Of a stretch of DNA of 64,000 bases, positions 46,589-57,489 are shown piece by piece. Source of the DNA: Deinandra increscens subsp. villosa (Eukaryota; Streptophyta; Magnoliopsida; Asterales; Asteraceae); contig JBCNJP010000006.1 of NCBI GenBank assembly GCA_039602395.1, positions 47,764,325 to 47,828,324 on the forward strand. The letters are read 5' to 3'. The first letter of the stretch is position 1. Each line of letters begins with the position of its first letter. Both the position numbers and the translations under genes were made by a program. A model generated the notes under the pieces. It was not told where the DNA came from. It did no database searches and worked only from the letters and a program-made list of their open reading frames with translations.

Positions 46589-47696
46589 GTTTCTTATTTG
46601 GTTAAAACCCAGTTTGTATTTTATTTAACCCATCCAATTCTGTGTCATCTTTTCTCCCTACCAAACCCCATTTACGAAGCAGAACATCCAACTTAACATC
46701 CTAAGATTTCCGATCGATTATTAATATGATTCTACACTCAAAATCAGTTTATAATCATTAGTTTTTCACCATAATTTATTGTAATCATGCACTGGCTCTA
46801 GGATGTAAATATACAGAATCGAGAACTACGTACGTATATGTTTCGAGTAGCATAGATTACATACATGCATGACTAAAAAAAATCAGTAAGGCATCGACAT
46901 ATACACTCATTCACAGCCCCAGCCCCCAAGCAAATAAATATCTCAATAGCACACAAGATCAGAGGCTAAAACCCGCAAGTTATCGACATGAAAGTACTAA
47001 ACCGTAATACGATTACCTTCAAGTTGCTTGCCCGTGATGACCTCCTAGGCTGCTGCGATTGTACAAGGGATGTAGTACAGCCTTGGTAACTCCAGAAATC
47101 GAGCAAGAAGGCTGGGATGAGGCTGAGTTCCGAAGCGAGAAGAGAAGGTGGAGAGGGGTTGCGTAATATATGAGGGAGAGGGGGGGGGGGGAAAGAGTGG
47201 CCGGTTAATGGGGTAAATAAAAGAGGAGGTGGCTGTGATTTCGGGGAATTGGTTGTGGGAATTTATCTTAATTCCAAGCTTTATCTAAATCAGAAATCTC
47301 GATGGAGATGTTACGTACCCCTCCCTCAAGTACACTAAGTTTCCGTTTAAGGTCCCTTCATTCTCCTAATCAATATTTAATACACAAAATATAGGCTCGA
47401 CGTATACATAAGTGCTCGGTTTATGTATTTCTAGCATCACATAATAATCATGTAAAATCAATCAACACGCATGTACACCTAAAATCATAGAGTTATAAAC
47501 TATGCACATTGTGTTCGTTCGATAGCATTTTAATAATTTAGTCACCAACGATTAGGACCGACTCAACTCGTGTGTGATTGTTCGTGGACTCGATGACCCA
47601 TCTAAGATTCTTATTAGATGTATTAATGCATGTACGTTCGAATAAATAATTGTTCGTGTTCGTCCAGAAAATCACCTGAATTTGTCGGGTTTCACA

Positions 47697-47830
47697 TCAT
47701 CCCCTTGTTGAAGGAATTTTTGCCCCGAAAATTAAGATCGTTGTTTGTTCGCTAGACACAAAGAAAAATAAACTTTTAGTTGTCACATCATCCCCTTGTT
47801 GAAGAAATTTTCGACCCGAAATTTAGTTCG
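47697..47830 (-). other. Duplicated polypurine tract of element C
   Basis: CAACAAGGGGATGATGTGA (minus strand) occurs at about 47697-47715 and again about 87 bp away near 47784-47803, each followed by an LTR-like TGTGA. It is a tandem copy of the polypurine tract and LTR edge. Confidence 0.65.
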
Positions 47831-47871
47831 TACCTCTGCTGGTCGTCGCTTGTTTGTCGAAGAGTTGTGGG

Positions 47872-50560
47872 TATTTCTTTCACATTTGGTCTTCGCGTTC
47901 CCACTTGAACTCTGGTCCACGTTTTGAGTTCCAACGAACTCGAACTATCGGGATCTTACTTCGTTTGAGCGTCTTGACCTCACGATCCATGATTTCAACC
48001 GGTTCCTTGATGTCATGCAACTGTTCATCGACTTGGATCTCTCCTAGTGGTACTACTAGACTTTCATCTGATTGACACTTCTTCAGGTTTGACACATGGA
48101 AGACGTTGTGTACCCCACGTAATTTCTCTGGTAAGGTTAGCTCGTACGCTACCGGGCCAACTTCGCTGACAATTTCAAATGGTCCAATGTAGCGTGGATT
48201 CAGTTTGCCACGTTTGCCAAAGCGAATGACACCCTTCCAAGGTGACACTTTCAAAAGAACTCTGTCACCAACTTCAAACTTAAATGGTTTTCGCCTTTGG
48301 TCTGCATAACTCTTTTGACGGTCCCTAGCCGCCTTTATTCGGTTTCTGATCTGAACAATCCTTTTCTGACATCTCGAGTACCGGTTCTGGACCAGTGAGT
48401 TGGCTATCCCCAACTTCCGTTCAGCAGATAGGGGATCAACACTTCCTCCCGTACAGTGCCTTAAATGGTGCTGCTTGAGTGCTCATGTGGTAGCTGTTGT
48501 TGTAAGAGAACTCAACCAGCGGTAAGTGAGTCTCCCAACTGTTCCCAAAGTCTATAACACATGCTCTTAGCATGTCCTCAACTGTTTGGATAGTTCGCTC
48601 ACTCTGGCCATCCGTTTGAGGGTGGTATGTCGAGCTCATATCAAGTCGCGAACCCAACCTTTTATGCGGTGATCTCCAAAGGTGGGAGGTAAATTGGGCG
48701 TCCCGATCTGAGATAATGGAGATTGGCACCCTGTTCCTAGGAACTATTTCCTTTATATAGATCTTAGCGAGTTTCTCTGTCTTGTATTCTTCCTTGATGG
48801 CCAAGAAATGTGCGGACTTTGTTAGTCGATCAACGATCACCCAGATAGTGTCACAACCTCTAGAGGTCTTTGGTAACTTTGTAATAAAGTCCATTGATAT
48901 GTGTTCCCACTTCCACTCGGGGATTATTGGTTGTTGAAGTAACCCCGATGGTTTCTGATATTCTGCCTTAACCTTGGAACACGTCAAGCACTTATTCACA
49001 TATGTAGCGATGTCCGCTTTCATGTTTGGCCACCAGATCATGGTACATCTTGTCTGCACCAGGATGGATTGAGTATCGAGATTTATGAGATTCGTCCATC
49101 ACGAGCTTACGTAAATTCCCAAAGAAAGGGACCCATAGTCGGTCTTGGAAATACTTTGTACCATTAGCTTTAGTTTCTAATTGTTTGTCCATCCCACGAA
49201 GCGATTCAGCTGCTCGGTTTTCTCCCTTTAATGCTTCGATCTGAGCGTTGTGGACCTGATCAGGTAGCCCTGCGTGAATTGTGAGTTGCAATCCACGAAC
49301 CCGCTTTGGTTTGGCATTTTCTTTTCTGCTGAGGGCATTGGCTACCACGTTAGCCTTCCCCGGATGGTACTTTATCGCACATCCATAATTGTTTAATAGC
49401 TCGACCCACCGACACTGCCTCATGTTAAGTTCTTTCTGGTCAAAAATGTGTTGCAAGCTCTTGTGGTCCGTATAAATTGTGCACTTTGTACCATATAAAT
49501 AGTGTCTCCAAATATTTAGTGCGAAAACCACAGCTCCCAACTCTAGATCGTGAGTGGTGTAGTTTTTCTCGTGAACTTTCAGTTGCCGAGAGGCAAAAGC
49601 AATAACTTTCTCGCGTTGCATCAACACGCAACCGAGACCTAGGACGGACGCGTCGCAGTACACTACAAAGTCATCTGTTCCTTCTGGCAGGGCTAAGATG
49701 GGTGCACTGCATAGCTTTTGCTTAAGCAACTGAAATGCCTGCTGATGCTTGTCACTCCACTTAAAAACGATTCCTTTCTGTGTTAATGCTGTAAGGGGCT
49801 GAGCTATCTTCGAAAAGCCCTCAATGAAGCGCATGTAATAACCAGCTAAACCCAAGAATTGTCGAATCTCAGTAGGAGTCCTGGGTGCTTCCCAATTTTT
49901 GATCGCCTCGATTTTTGCTGGATCAACATGGATTCCATTTTTGTTAACCACATGGCCAAGGAATTGCACCTCTCGAATCCAAAAATCACACTTGCAGAAC
50001 TTTGCGTATAATTCCTCCTGTCGTAGCAGTTTCAAAACCAATCGTAAGTGTTCCTCATGCTCTTCCTTGCTCTTTGAGTAAATGAGAATGTCATTAATAA
50101 AAACGATAACAAACTTGTCCAGGTACGGTTTACACACCCGATTCATGAGATCCGGTTCTTGATAGTGACCTTGTTTAGTTTTCGATAATCTATGCACATG
50201 CGGAACGTCCCATCTTTCTTCTTCACAAAGAGGACAGGGGCTCCCCATGGAGATGTGCTAGGTCGAATGAAGCCTTTATCTAGGAGTTCCTGCAATTGCG
50301 TAGATAATTGTTTCAGCTCAGGTGGGGCTAATATGTAGGGAGCACGAGCAATTGGCGCTGCACCGGTGGTGAGTGAGATTTCAAACTCGACTTGACGATG
50401 TGGCGGAAGACCAGGCAAGTCCTCCGAAAGAATGTTAGGGAAATCGCGTACTATAGGAATGTCTTCTACCTTCCTCTCTTCCCGAGCACTGTCAGTTACT
50501 AGTGCCAAGAATGCCATGCAGTTTTTCTTTCTCAGACATTTCTGCGCTTTCATAAATGAA
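47872..50560 (-). pseudogene. Element C RT, RNase H and integrase
   Basis: Minus strand, in order. RT begins GLPPHRQVEFEISLTTGAAP and SPWGAPVLFVKKKDGTFRM (50553-50143). About 70 residues around RSGYHQ and FGLTNAP are missing at a joint near 50150. Then LMNRVCKPYLDKFVIVFIND, so the catalytic FIDD is FIND. RNase H: DASVLGLGCVLMQREKVIAF, YHPGKANVVANALSRK. Integrase: YSIHPGADKMYHDL, frameshift near 49040, KCLTCSKVK, DFITKLPKTS, SDRDAQFTSHLW and DGQSERTIQ, with DDE residues present. The C terminus (48413-47880) has GKLNPRYIGPFEI, LRGVHNVFHVSNLKK and SKRGPEFKWEREDQM, a chromodomain-like end. Confidence 0.85.
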
Positions 50561-51789
50561 ATAATTCCTTTGACAGTACCGCTTATTTCACCACATTGTT
50601 GTCGTTCTTAGCATCTCCCTTGCCAATAGTGAATGCTCTGCCCCTAGCACCACCACTACCACCATTGTTGTTATTCTGCCTCAATTGTGGGCAGTCTCGT
50701 TTGATGTGGCCTTCTTTTCCACAGTGATAACACCCCATTTGCTGATGGTTTGTCTGAATTTCTCCGCGACAATCTTTGGTAGCATGGCCTATTTTCCCAC
50801 AATGTCGGCATTAAAACTTCTCGAACTGACCATAGTGATGGTATCCACACTTGTTACACTTGGGGTACTTCCCATTATACTTGCCTTGATTGCTTGAACC
50901 ACTTTGATTGTTACCCCGATTGTTGTGATCATGCCTTTCCTGCTTGTGCGGTTGTTGCTGAGACGATGAAGACTTTAAATCACGGCTTTCCTATTTCCTT
51001 TTGCTTTCTGATGCATTAGCAGAGGCACCTCTTTTTGGCAGAATTCCCTGATTCACAGCTGTCTCATTTAGCTTATGGGCCATACCGATGGCCTGTTGTA
51101 TAGTAGTAGAGTTACTTGAGACGGCCATTCCCTGGATTTGTGGGGCTAACCCACCAAGATAAATCTCGATCCGCTTGTATGCTCGTTGTCCAAGTTCGAA
51201 CACAAGTTTGCTAGTTCATTATGGCGCCGAGTGTAGGCTTCAATTTCTGACCCCTGCATCTTCAAATCCTGGAGTTCTCGTTCAAGCTTCTGAAGTTCAT
51301 CTCTTGGGCAGCATTCCTCAGTTAATGTTGCCTTGAAATCATCCCAAGTCATGGTGTTAGCTTCAGCCATTCCTAACATCTGTACCTATAGGTTCCACCA
51401 TGTGAGAGTCGGGCCCTCCAATGTACTAGCAACGAACTTCACCTTGTTTGCTTGGAGGCAGTTGCATATAGCAAACACAGACTCTGTCTTTTCAACACAA
51501 CGCAGCATCCCCACTGTGCCAGTCTCTCCGGTAAATGTGTGTGGCTTCCCATCCATAAATTGCTTATGCGCGCTGGTGCCTGCACCTGCAATTCATGGAG
51601 ATAGACGTACCTGTTACATCATATCCTCGATGAGTTGGCATGTTAATAGAGGGGTAAAATCTTACCTTGGTTTTGCGCCGTGTGCTGTTGTTGGTAGGCT
51701 GCCAGTGCAGCATTGACCCTATTGTTCACCAATGTATTGATTTGAGCCGCAGTTAAGTTAGCAGGTTTTCCGCTTCTACGTCCCGACAT
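50561..51789 (-). pseudogene. Element C gag with three zinc knuckles, broken
   Basis: Minus strand. Start MSGRRSGKPANLTAAQ at 51789. After frame changes, gag capsid words TWDDFKATLTEECCPRDELQ and GSEIEAYTRRHNELANLC (51379-51200), then YLGGLAPQIQGMAV. A basic Gln/Asn-rich part follows, then knuckles: a first CNKCGYHHYGQF, then CRHCGKIGHATKDC and CYHCGKEGHIKRDC (50880-50700). The sequence jumps from just after the knuckles to the RT lead-in, so the protease domain is deleted. Confidence 0.8.
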
Positions 51790-52029
51790 TACCTTTCAAT
51801 CACAAATATCCAAAATGAGATAAAGAATTTAATGCATTATATCACCCAGATACATACACACAACACAATGAATTTAACATCGTCTGAACACAACATAATA
51901 AATTAAATGGTAATTTCAATTCAAATAAATTTGTAACTAGTTCACAAAAATATCCAAAAATTCAGAAATTAATATTCAAAATACTAGTTGATGGGGACAA
52001 CCCGTCCCATCTAGGTTCATGATTTAAAC

Positions 52030-52704
52030 GTCAGTATCAACAGAGGAGATATCTGAATGGTCGTCGTCTGCAGGTGCCTCTTCCTCCTGAGGTTCCATCT
52101 CCTCTTCGGGCTCGAGTTCTTCTACAGGCTCTGCTTGTGCAGGTTCTATAACACCCTATTGGGCCAACAACATTAGTTCCAGGTTTTCCATTCTGTCTCT
52201 GAGTTATTCTAAATCTTCCTCTCTGAGCTTGGATTCATCTCTTTCAGTATGAAACTCGTGTGTAAGGTCTCGAAGGTCTTTTCGTAGTTCTTCAAACTGT
52301 ACCAACAACCTTCCACGTCCCTCGTCAGTCAATCTCATATCCTCCTTTAGTTTCTTACTACGACGCTCTTGTTTCAGCAACCTCTCATCCTGAATGCGTA
52401 ATCTCCCACGCATTTCCCTGTTCTCTATTTTTAGCTCTTCGATTCAGGCAACCATTTCCTGACACTGCTGAGTTGTTTTCCCCCATTTAGACACAAGGGA
52501 TGCAACGACTCGTTCCAAGGGATATAGTATTCGCGGCAGGGTCCATGGCCACATGCGTACATTTGGCTCCTGGGGAAGTGGAGGCACTACTTAATTCCGG
52601 ATCATCAGGTCCACTACGAAAGGATACCAGGCTCAGTTATCAGGTGCAGATCCATTGTTGCTTGTTAAAGGGACAGAGGAAGGAGCGAATGATGAACCAA
52701 CCAT
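52030..52704 (-). pseudogene. Element C leader frame encoding a coiled coil with acidic tail
   Basis: Between primer site and gag. The ATG at 52704 gives MVGSSFAPSSVPLTSNNG, then is interrupted. From about 52510 to 52030 one frame with two or three stops reads SKWGKTTQQCQEMVA, IEELKIENREMRGRLRIQDE, LKQERRSKKLKEDMRL, FEELRKDLRDLTHEFHTERD, and ends in an acidic stretch with EEEAPADDDHSDISS. It is rich in heptads and charged residues, with no cysteines in zinc-like spacing. It could be an extra small protein before gag or an N-terminal gag extension. I do not recognise a family. Confidence 0.55.
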
Positions 52705-52862
52705 GTCTGTATGTAACATATATATATTCATATAGGTATACTATAATTTTCATAATGAATGAAATGTTGATATATAACTAAACCAAGTGTGTGCTCTCGT
52801 GTATGACTAATGCAACTCTGAGGCTATAGCTGGCCTACATGCAAGACCGGGTGCACTATAAC

Positions 52863-52880
52863 CAATGGCTCTGATAACAA
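52863..52880 (-). other. Element C primer binding site
   Basis: Minus strand TTGTTATCAGAGCCATTG just after the LTR end GGGTGTGACA, a Met-tRNA type site with a change near the 5' end. Confidence 0.7.
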
Positions 52881-53459
52881 TCTGTCACACCCTCAAATTT
52901 TCACATGCGGGGTTTATACCGCGAGGCGTGTGACAAACCAGGATCCGAGTCATTAGTCATACCAAACCATGCAAACACACCAAAATAGTTTAAGAAATGC
53001 AGAAGCGTAAAAGGTAAATGAAAGTGTTGCGCAAAACACGCGCCCTCAAACCTACACAAAAAGAAAATAAATAAATCCAAACATACAAGTTGGAATGCAA
53101 GTCAAAATGTTTAAACTGTCATGTGATATTCATCCTAGCGTGCTCGTACCTCAATGACCTGCGAAAGACATGCTATGTGGGTCAGCGCAAGGCTGGTGAG
53201 TTTATAAACGTCAATGCAAGAAAAAGAAAAAAATAGATGTTTGTAAAGATGTTCGTAATGTTTGTACCATGGTAATCATAATAGTAATTGTAGCTAGCAA
53301 GGCCAATAACGCTATCACTATGTGATTCGCAACTGAAGCGTGACTATTTGTGTTTGTAATGCCTTCCACCATCGCCTAACACGGATGATGATGATACTGT
53401 CTAGGCTAATATTACACCCGTTCGACATCCTGTCGAGTTAGAGCTACTAACGCGGGTGG

Positions 53460-53484
53460 GGTTTGTCAAACCTAGTAGTACTAC
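53460..53484 (-). promoter_or_regulatory. Conserved double-palindrome LTR module, copy 3
   Basis: Minus strand: GTAGTACTAC (53484-53475), two bases, GGTTTGACAAACC (53472-53460), then a C-rich run. Same order and spacing as at 3578-3604 and 4569-4592, with different but still self-complementary arms. Confidence 0.6.
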
Positions 53485-54171
53485 CAAAGATTACCTCGCT
53501 TTCCTACAAACTAACGGTTCGAAATGTAAGGACTTGTAATTCATGTTATGTGTGCACATACGTGATTAGCCAATACATTTTATATTACTAAAATGTTTGT
53601 AGCATGCTCCTTTCTCTAACTGAAATACTTAGAGAAAATGTTCGAGAACTCACCTTTGGGAGCTTGGCAAGAAAGTTTAATGAAAGTGTTGATGAATCCC
53701 TACGAATCACCTATATGTTTGTAACTGTGTAAGACTACTGTGTATGAATGACTGCACTGACTCAATCGACCCTGAAAACTCATTGGTGGCTCGTTAATAA
53801 TTGGGTTTGTTTGTCTAGTTAAACTTTCCAATTCTGGAAATGTTATAGTTTAGGAAAATTTCATATATAGCATGTTTCTCATAATTAGCAAGCAACAAGT
53901 AAGCACGCGTTATACATTTCTAGCATGCATCCTAAATTGATTGTGAAGTGATTAACAAGCAGCACGCACGGTTTCACGGTTTAAACATACATAGCACAAT
54001 TATAAATTCCTACAATTTTAATTATATAAAGTATGCGTCATAATCTGCACCAAATTTTAACACGTTTCATGAACATAAAAAAATCCTATCAAACACCTCG
54101 TAGCACATGCATAAGGTTGTTACAATCAAACAAAAATAACAAGGAAGGAAACAATTAAACTGTCAGGCGCT

Positions 54172-54225
54172 GGTTTTGAACCAACGACCTTCCAGTCACC
54201 ATCCAGTACCTTTACCACCAGGCCA
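54172..54225 (-). other. tRNA-like box pair 1, second LTR
   Basis: A-box-like TGGCCTGGTGGT (54225-54214) and GGTTCAAAACC (54182-54172) with a 31-base gap, as in the first LTR. Confidence 0.6.
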
Positions 54226-54336
54226 ATTCCCGATTTTTGTTAATTATCCAGTTTCACACATATTTAAGCACATAAATTCTGGTGTTATCTCCTTGCTAAT
54301 GATACAGAACTAAAAAAAATAAAGTTGTAGTATGCA

Positions 54337-54390
54337 TGCTTCGAACCTGGGTCAACCTAGTCGCAACACAAGGCATCAACCACTAGGCAA
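54337..54390 (-). other. tRNA-like box pair 2, second LTR
   Basis: TTGCCTAGTGGT (54390-54379), 31 bases, GGTTCGAAGCA (54347-54337), whose first seven bases equal the B-box core GGTTCGA. Confidence 0.65.
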
Positions 54391-55545
54391 GTTTCTGGTT
54401 TATTGTTTGTATCCAGATTGCATAATATTTAATCAGTAATGTTCAGGTACTATTTTCATGGTAACAAAAATATTTAACCAGTAATGTTCAGGTACTATCT
54501 CAATAGCTCACAAGATTGGAGGCTAAAACCCGCAAGTTATCGACATGAAAGTACTAAACCGGAAGATGATTACCTTCGAGTTGCCTTCCCGTCTTGACCT
54601 CCTAGGTTGCTGCAATTGTACAAGGGCTGTAGTATAGCCTTGGTAACTCCAGAAATCGAGCAAGAGGGCTGGGATGAGGCTGAGTTCGGAAGCGAGAAGA
54701 GAAGGTGGAGAGGGGATGCGTAATATCTGAGGGAGAGGGGGGAAAAGAGTGGCCGGTTAATGGGGTAAATAAAAGAGGAGGTGGCTGTGATTTCGGGGAA
54801 TTGGTTGTGGGAATTTATCTTAATTCCAAGCTTTATCTAAATCAGAAATCTCGATGGAGATGTTACGTACCCCTCCCTCAAGTACACTAAGTTTCCGTTT
54901 AAGGTCCCTTCATTCTCTTAACCAATATTTAATACACAAAATATAGGCTCGACGTATACATAGGTGCTCGGTTCATGTAGTTCTAGCATCACATAATAAT
55001 CATGTAAACTCAATCAACAAACATGTACACCTAAAATTATAGAGTTATAAACTATGCACATTATGTTCGTTCGATAGCATTTTAATAATTTAGTCACCAA
55101 CGATTAGGACCGACTCAACTCGTGTGTGGTTGTTCGTGGACTCGATGAACCATCTAAGATTCTTATTAGATGTATTAATGCATGTACGTTCGAATAAATA
55201 ATTGTTCATGTTCGTCCAGAAAATCACCTGAATTTGTCGGGTGTCACAGGTAGTATCATCATGGGAAGGGTTTACTGGTCGGAAAAGATGATTCTTTTGG
55301 TTTGTTGCCAGTGAAGGCATCGGGGGTTACGCGGTAGCCCCAATGAAGATAGATATCCCTTGGAGAACATCCTGTGTGATGTTATCCACATTTTGTATGG
55401 TTACTCCCCGTCTTGGTAGGTGTGGCGAATTTCGGGACGAAATTCCTTTTAGGAGTGGAGGTTGTAACACCTTGTTAATTCGGGTAAATCGTAGGGAAAT
55501 TTTTCCGATTAATGAACTGGATTGTTGCGCCCACTTAGGCCCTAT

Positions 55546-56000
55546 AGGCCCATTAAGAGATTTTTTTAGGGTAAAGAAACGTATTATTAACAACCAAAAT
55601 AAAGGTTACAACTCAGTCCGACATACGGGGCAAGCGGGCAACAAGCTGCGCCGCAAGCCCTTTTTGAATAGCAAAACCTAAGCGGATAAAAACAAGTTTC
55701 TTAGCTCTAGGAGTCACTATATGTCCATGCATAACCTTCTGGATCCGCCCGAGCGTGTCCGCAGCCTCTGACGCGAGGTTCCCGAACGTGTCAAAAGCAA
55801 AGGGGACAAACACATGCTGATTCTCAAGACATGCCTTCTCGTGCTTGTCCACCTTACCCGCATCCGCCTTAGCAGCAGCCTGCCCCGCCGTGAAAACTCC
55901 AGAGCCAAGGCCCACAAGGGAAGAGACCCCAGTCAGATCGATGCAAGCGTGCTTCCCCCTTGACCACCCAAACACCAGGATGTCCCGGTAAAGGCCCATT
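55546..56000 (-). mobile_element. 437-bp non-LTR insertion with 9-bp target duplication
   Basis: AGGCCCATT is present at 55546-55554 and 55992-56000. The insert between (55555-55991) reads on the minus strand as the end of a coding region, a 3' UTR of about 58 bases and an A-run near its end (CCCTAAAAAAATCTCTT). That is the structure of a 5'-truncated non-LTR retrotransposon. Confidence 0.7.
55613..55991 (-). pseudogene. C-terminal fragment of a restriction-like-endonuclease-type non-LTR protein
   Basis: About 125 residues, open to a TGA at 55613: YRDILVFGWSRGKHACIDLT, GVFTAGQAAAKADAGKVDKH, NQHVFVPFAFDTFGNLA, GFAIQKGLAAQLVARLP. The pair D-I-L-V...CIDLTG, followed by a Lys-rich stretch, resembles the PD..(10-15)..D-x-T arrangement at the C end of R2-like non-LTR proteins. 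Similar C-terminal blocks occur in uncharacterised plant RT-like proteins. Function is inferred and the RT is missing. The open frame extends upstream to 56140 only by reading through element D's LTR, so that part is not coding. Confidence 0.6.
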
Positions 56001-56780
56001 TCGTATACCCGATGTCCGGATAAGTTGTTAGAAGTATTCAGATTAGTTGCTATGAAGGTGGAGACGTTGTGGAGCGATAAAAGCTGAGTTCGGTTTAAAC
56101 CGACCAAGTTTATTGTTAAATCGGTTAACATGCCGGACAACTGGACTTCATTATAAATAAATTGGTTTGAATGATTATGATAATTAAAACATTCACATGG
56201 ATGTTAATATTTGTCAGAAAGTCTATTTAGATGGTTACATGTGGTGTGTGCGAACGAAAACAGCAAACGACCCTTAATGCGCGTAAGTCACCGATAGTGA
56301 TAGAAGGCTCACTAAGGCCTGATTAGAGTGTCTGGAATGGCTAGACTCCTGATCATTGATATTCTGATCATTAGAATAGACAACCATATGAAACGGTGCG
56401 AGAAATGGTGAAATCGGTAATGCGTTAGGTTATGCGAGAATAACCGAAACTCATCGTTTAAGTGTTTAAGATGAACTTAATGACTTTGTGGAGTTATGAA
56501 AATGTTCCCGAGTGTTTACTGATGTGGAGATATGTGCGGTTCGCGAAACATAGGTAAACGGTACACACGTCGTATATGCGCTTTATACCGCGTGATTTAC
56601 CGAACATTCACTAGATTAGATATAATCTGACGTTTTAAACATTTCGATAATGTTTATGAGGGTTTTATAATATTCTAGTCATGTCGGGATTGTCGTGGTA
56701 CATTTTCGAGACATTTATGGTTTAACGTTTTAGAAAACATGGTGTATAACTGATCGTTTGGTCGTGAACCACTCAAAATA

Positions 56781-57473
56781 ATCTAAAACACACTTACTAG
56801 GTTTGTGTGTGTCAAGAGCAGGGGAAGAGATCCCACCGGCTCTCTCCGATTTTTTGACAGTCGACTCCGGCAATCCACGGCGATACAAGGCCACCCCCTC
56901 CTTCCCTTCTCTTTTCCTAAGCTCGTTCCCACTGTCCCCGAGTTGTTCTCAGGTCCCGATCGACCCTGAAAAGTGGCGACGACGCGGTTACCCTTAGGGT
57001 TCCGCAGCTAGCGGCGCTGCGGCTCCATGTTCACTACTCCGGTGACCCCTACCGGTCGCGATTCCGGTTAAACAACACCGATCAGTAAGTTTTGGGGGAG
57101 GAGGGGGAGGGAGGTTAATCCTCTTTATCAAAGCGAACCACCAATGTTTACGATTAATTAATAAAACGAGTTTATTAATCTAAAAGTCGTAAACCCGAGA
57201 ACCGATAAACTCAAATAACAATTTATTTGATTCACCGCATACGTTTAATCGATAAATCGAAACGTTATACTCCGTACATTATCGCGAAGATAAATTCATA
57301 ATTAATTATATGTTCATTAATCAAGAATAAAGAATAACTAATTATTAATTTCCGTGATTTACCGGTTAATCATTTAAGCGGATTTATTTCTCATTGACCT
57401 CAGTGTAACTCTTACGGATCTTAACCGGGTCGGGTTCTTGGCGTTGTCGGATCTGGACATATAATATCCAACA
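56781..57473 (-). repeat. 3' LTR of copia fragment F
   Basis: On the minus strand it starts TGTTGGATATTATATG, a common copia LTR start, right after the polypurine tract. The far end is estimated near 56780. The block includes a GC-rich part (56820-57080) that resembles a transcribed leader. No gene. Confidence 0.5.
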
Positions 57474-57489
57474 AACTCCCACTTTGATG
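57474..57489 (-). other. Polypurine tract of copia F
   Basis: Minus strand CATCAAAGTGGGAGTT directly before TGTTGGA, a classic copia polypurine tract and LTR joint. Confidence 0.75.

Larger units (their letters stand above)
46022..47696 (-). repeat. Element C 3' LTR, truncated
   Basis: On the minus strand it starts TGTGAAACCCGACAAATTC. It matches 53983-55248 but contains about 430 bp (roughly 46505-46940) missing from the other LTR. It is cut off at 46022 by element B; the missing 1.1 kb is not seen on the other side of B. A G-run lies near 47180. Confidence 0.85.
46022..55248 (-). mobile_element. Ty3/gypsy element C, minus strand
   Basis: 5' LTR 52883-55248, primer site, leader frame, gag, RT-RNase H, integrase and polypurine tract, then a 3' LTR 46022-47696 cut short by element B. 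Both LTRs carry tRNA-like modules. It lacks most of the protease and part of RT, so this copy is non-autonomous. It sits within the 3' end of element D. Confidence 0.85.
52883..55248 (-). repeat. Element C 5' LTR
   Basis: 2,366 bp, minus-strand ends TGTGACACCC and GAGGGTGTGACA. It carries the double-palindrome module (53460-53484) and two tRNA-like box pairs (54172-54225 and 54337-54390). A 430-bp internal segment is deleted compared with the 3' LTR. Confidence 0.85.
55249..56780 (+). mobile_element. 3' end of Ty3 element D: internal edge and LTR
   Basis: TTTCGGGACGAAATTCC then AGGAGTGGAGG is a Ty3 pol end with polypurine tract; the LTR starts TGTAACACC at 55463. It is interrupted at 55555-55991 by a non-LTR fragment and resumes at 56001. 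The right boundary, where copia F's LTR begins, is estimated. Confidence 0.6.

Noticed and set aside
46201..46591. Three real tRNA genes on the minus strand
   Set aside because: A and B boxes are tRNA-like, but no acceptor-stem pairing or anticodon arm could be drawn, and they repeat inside an LTR.
55992..56140. N-terminal 50 residues of the 175-codon frame
   Set aside because: They lie outside the insertion, in antisense of element D's LTR.
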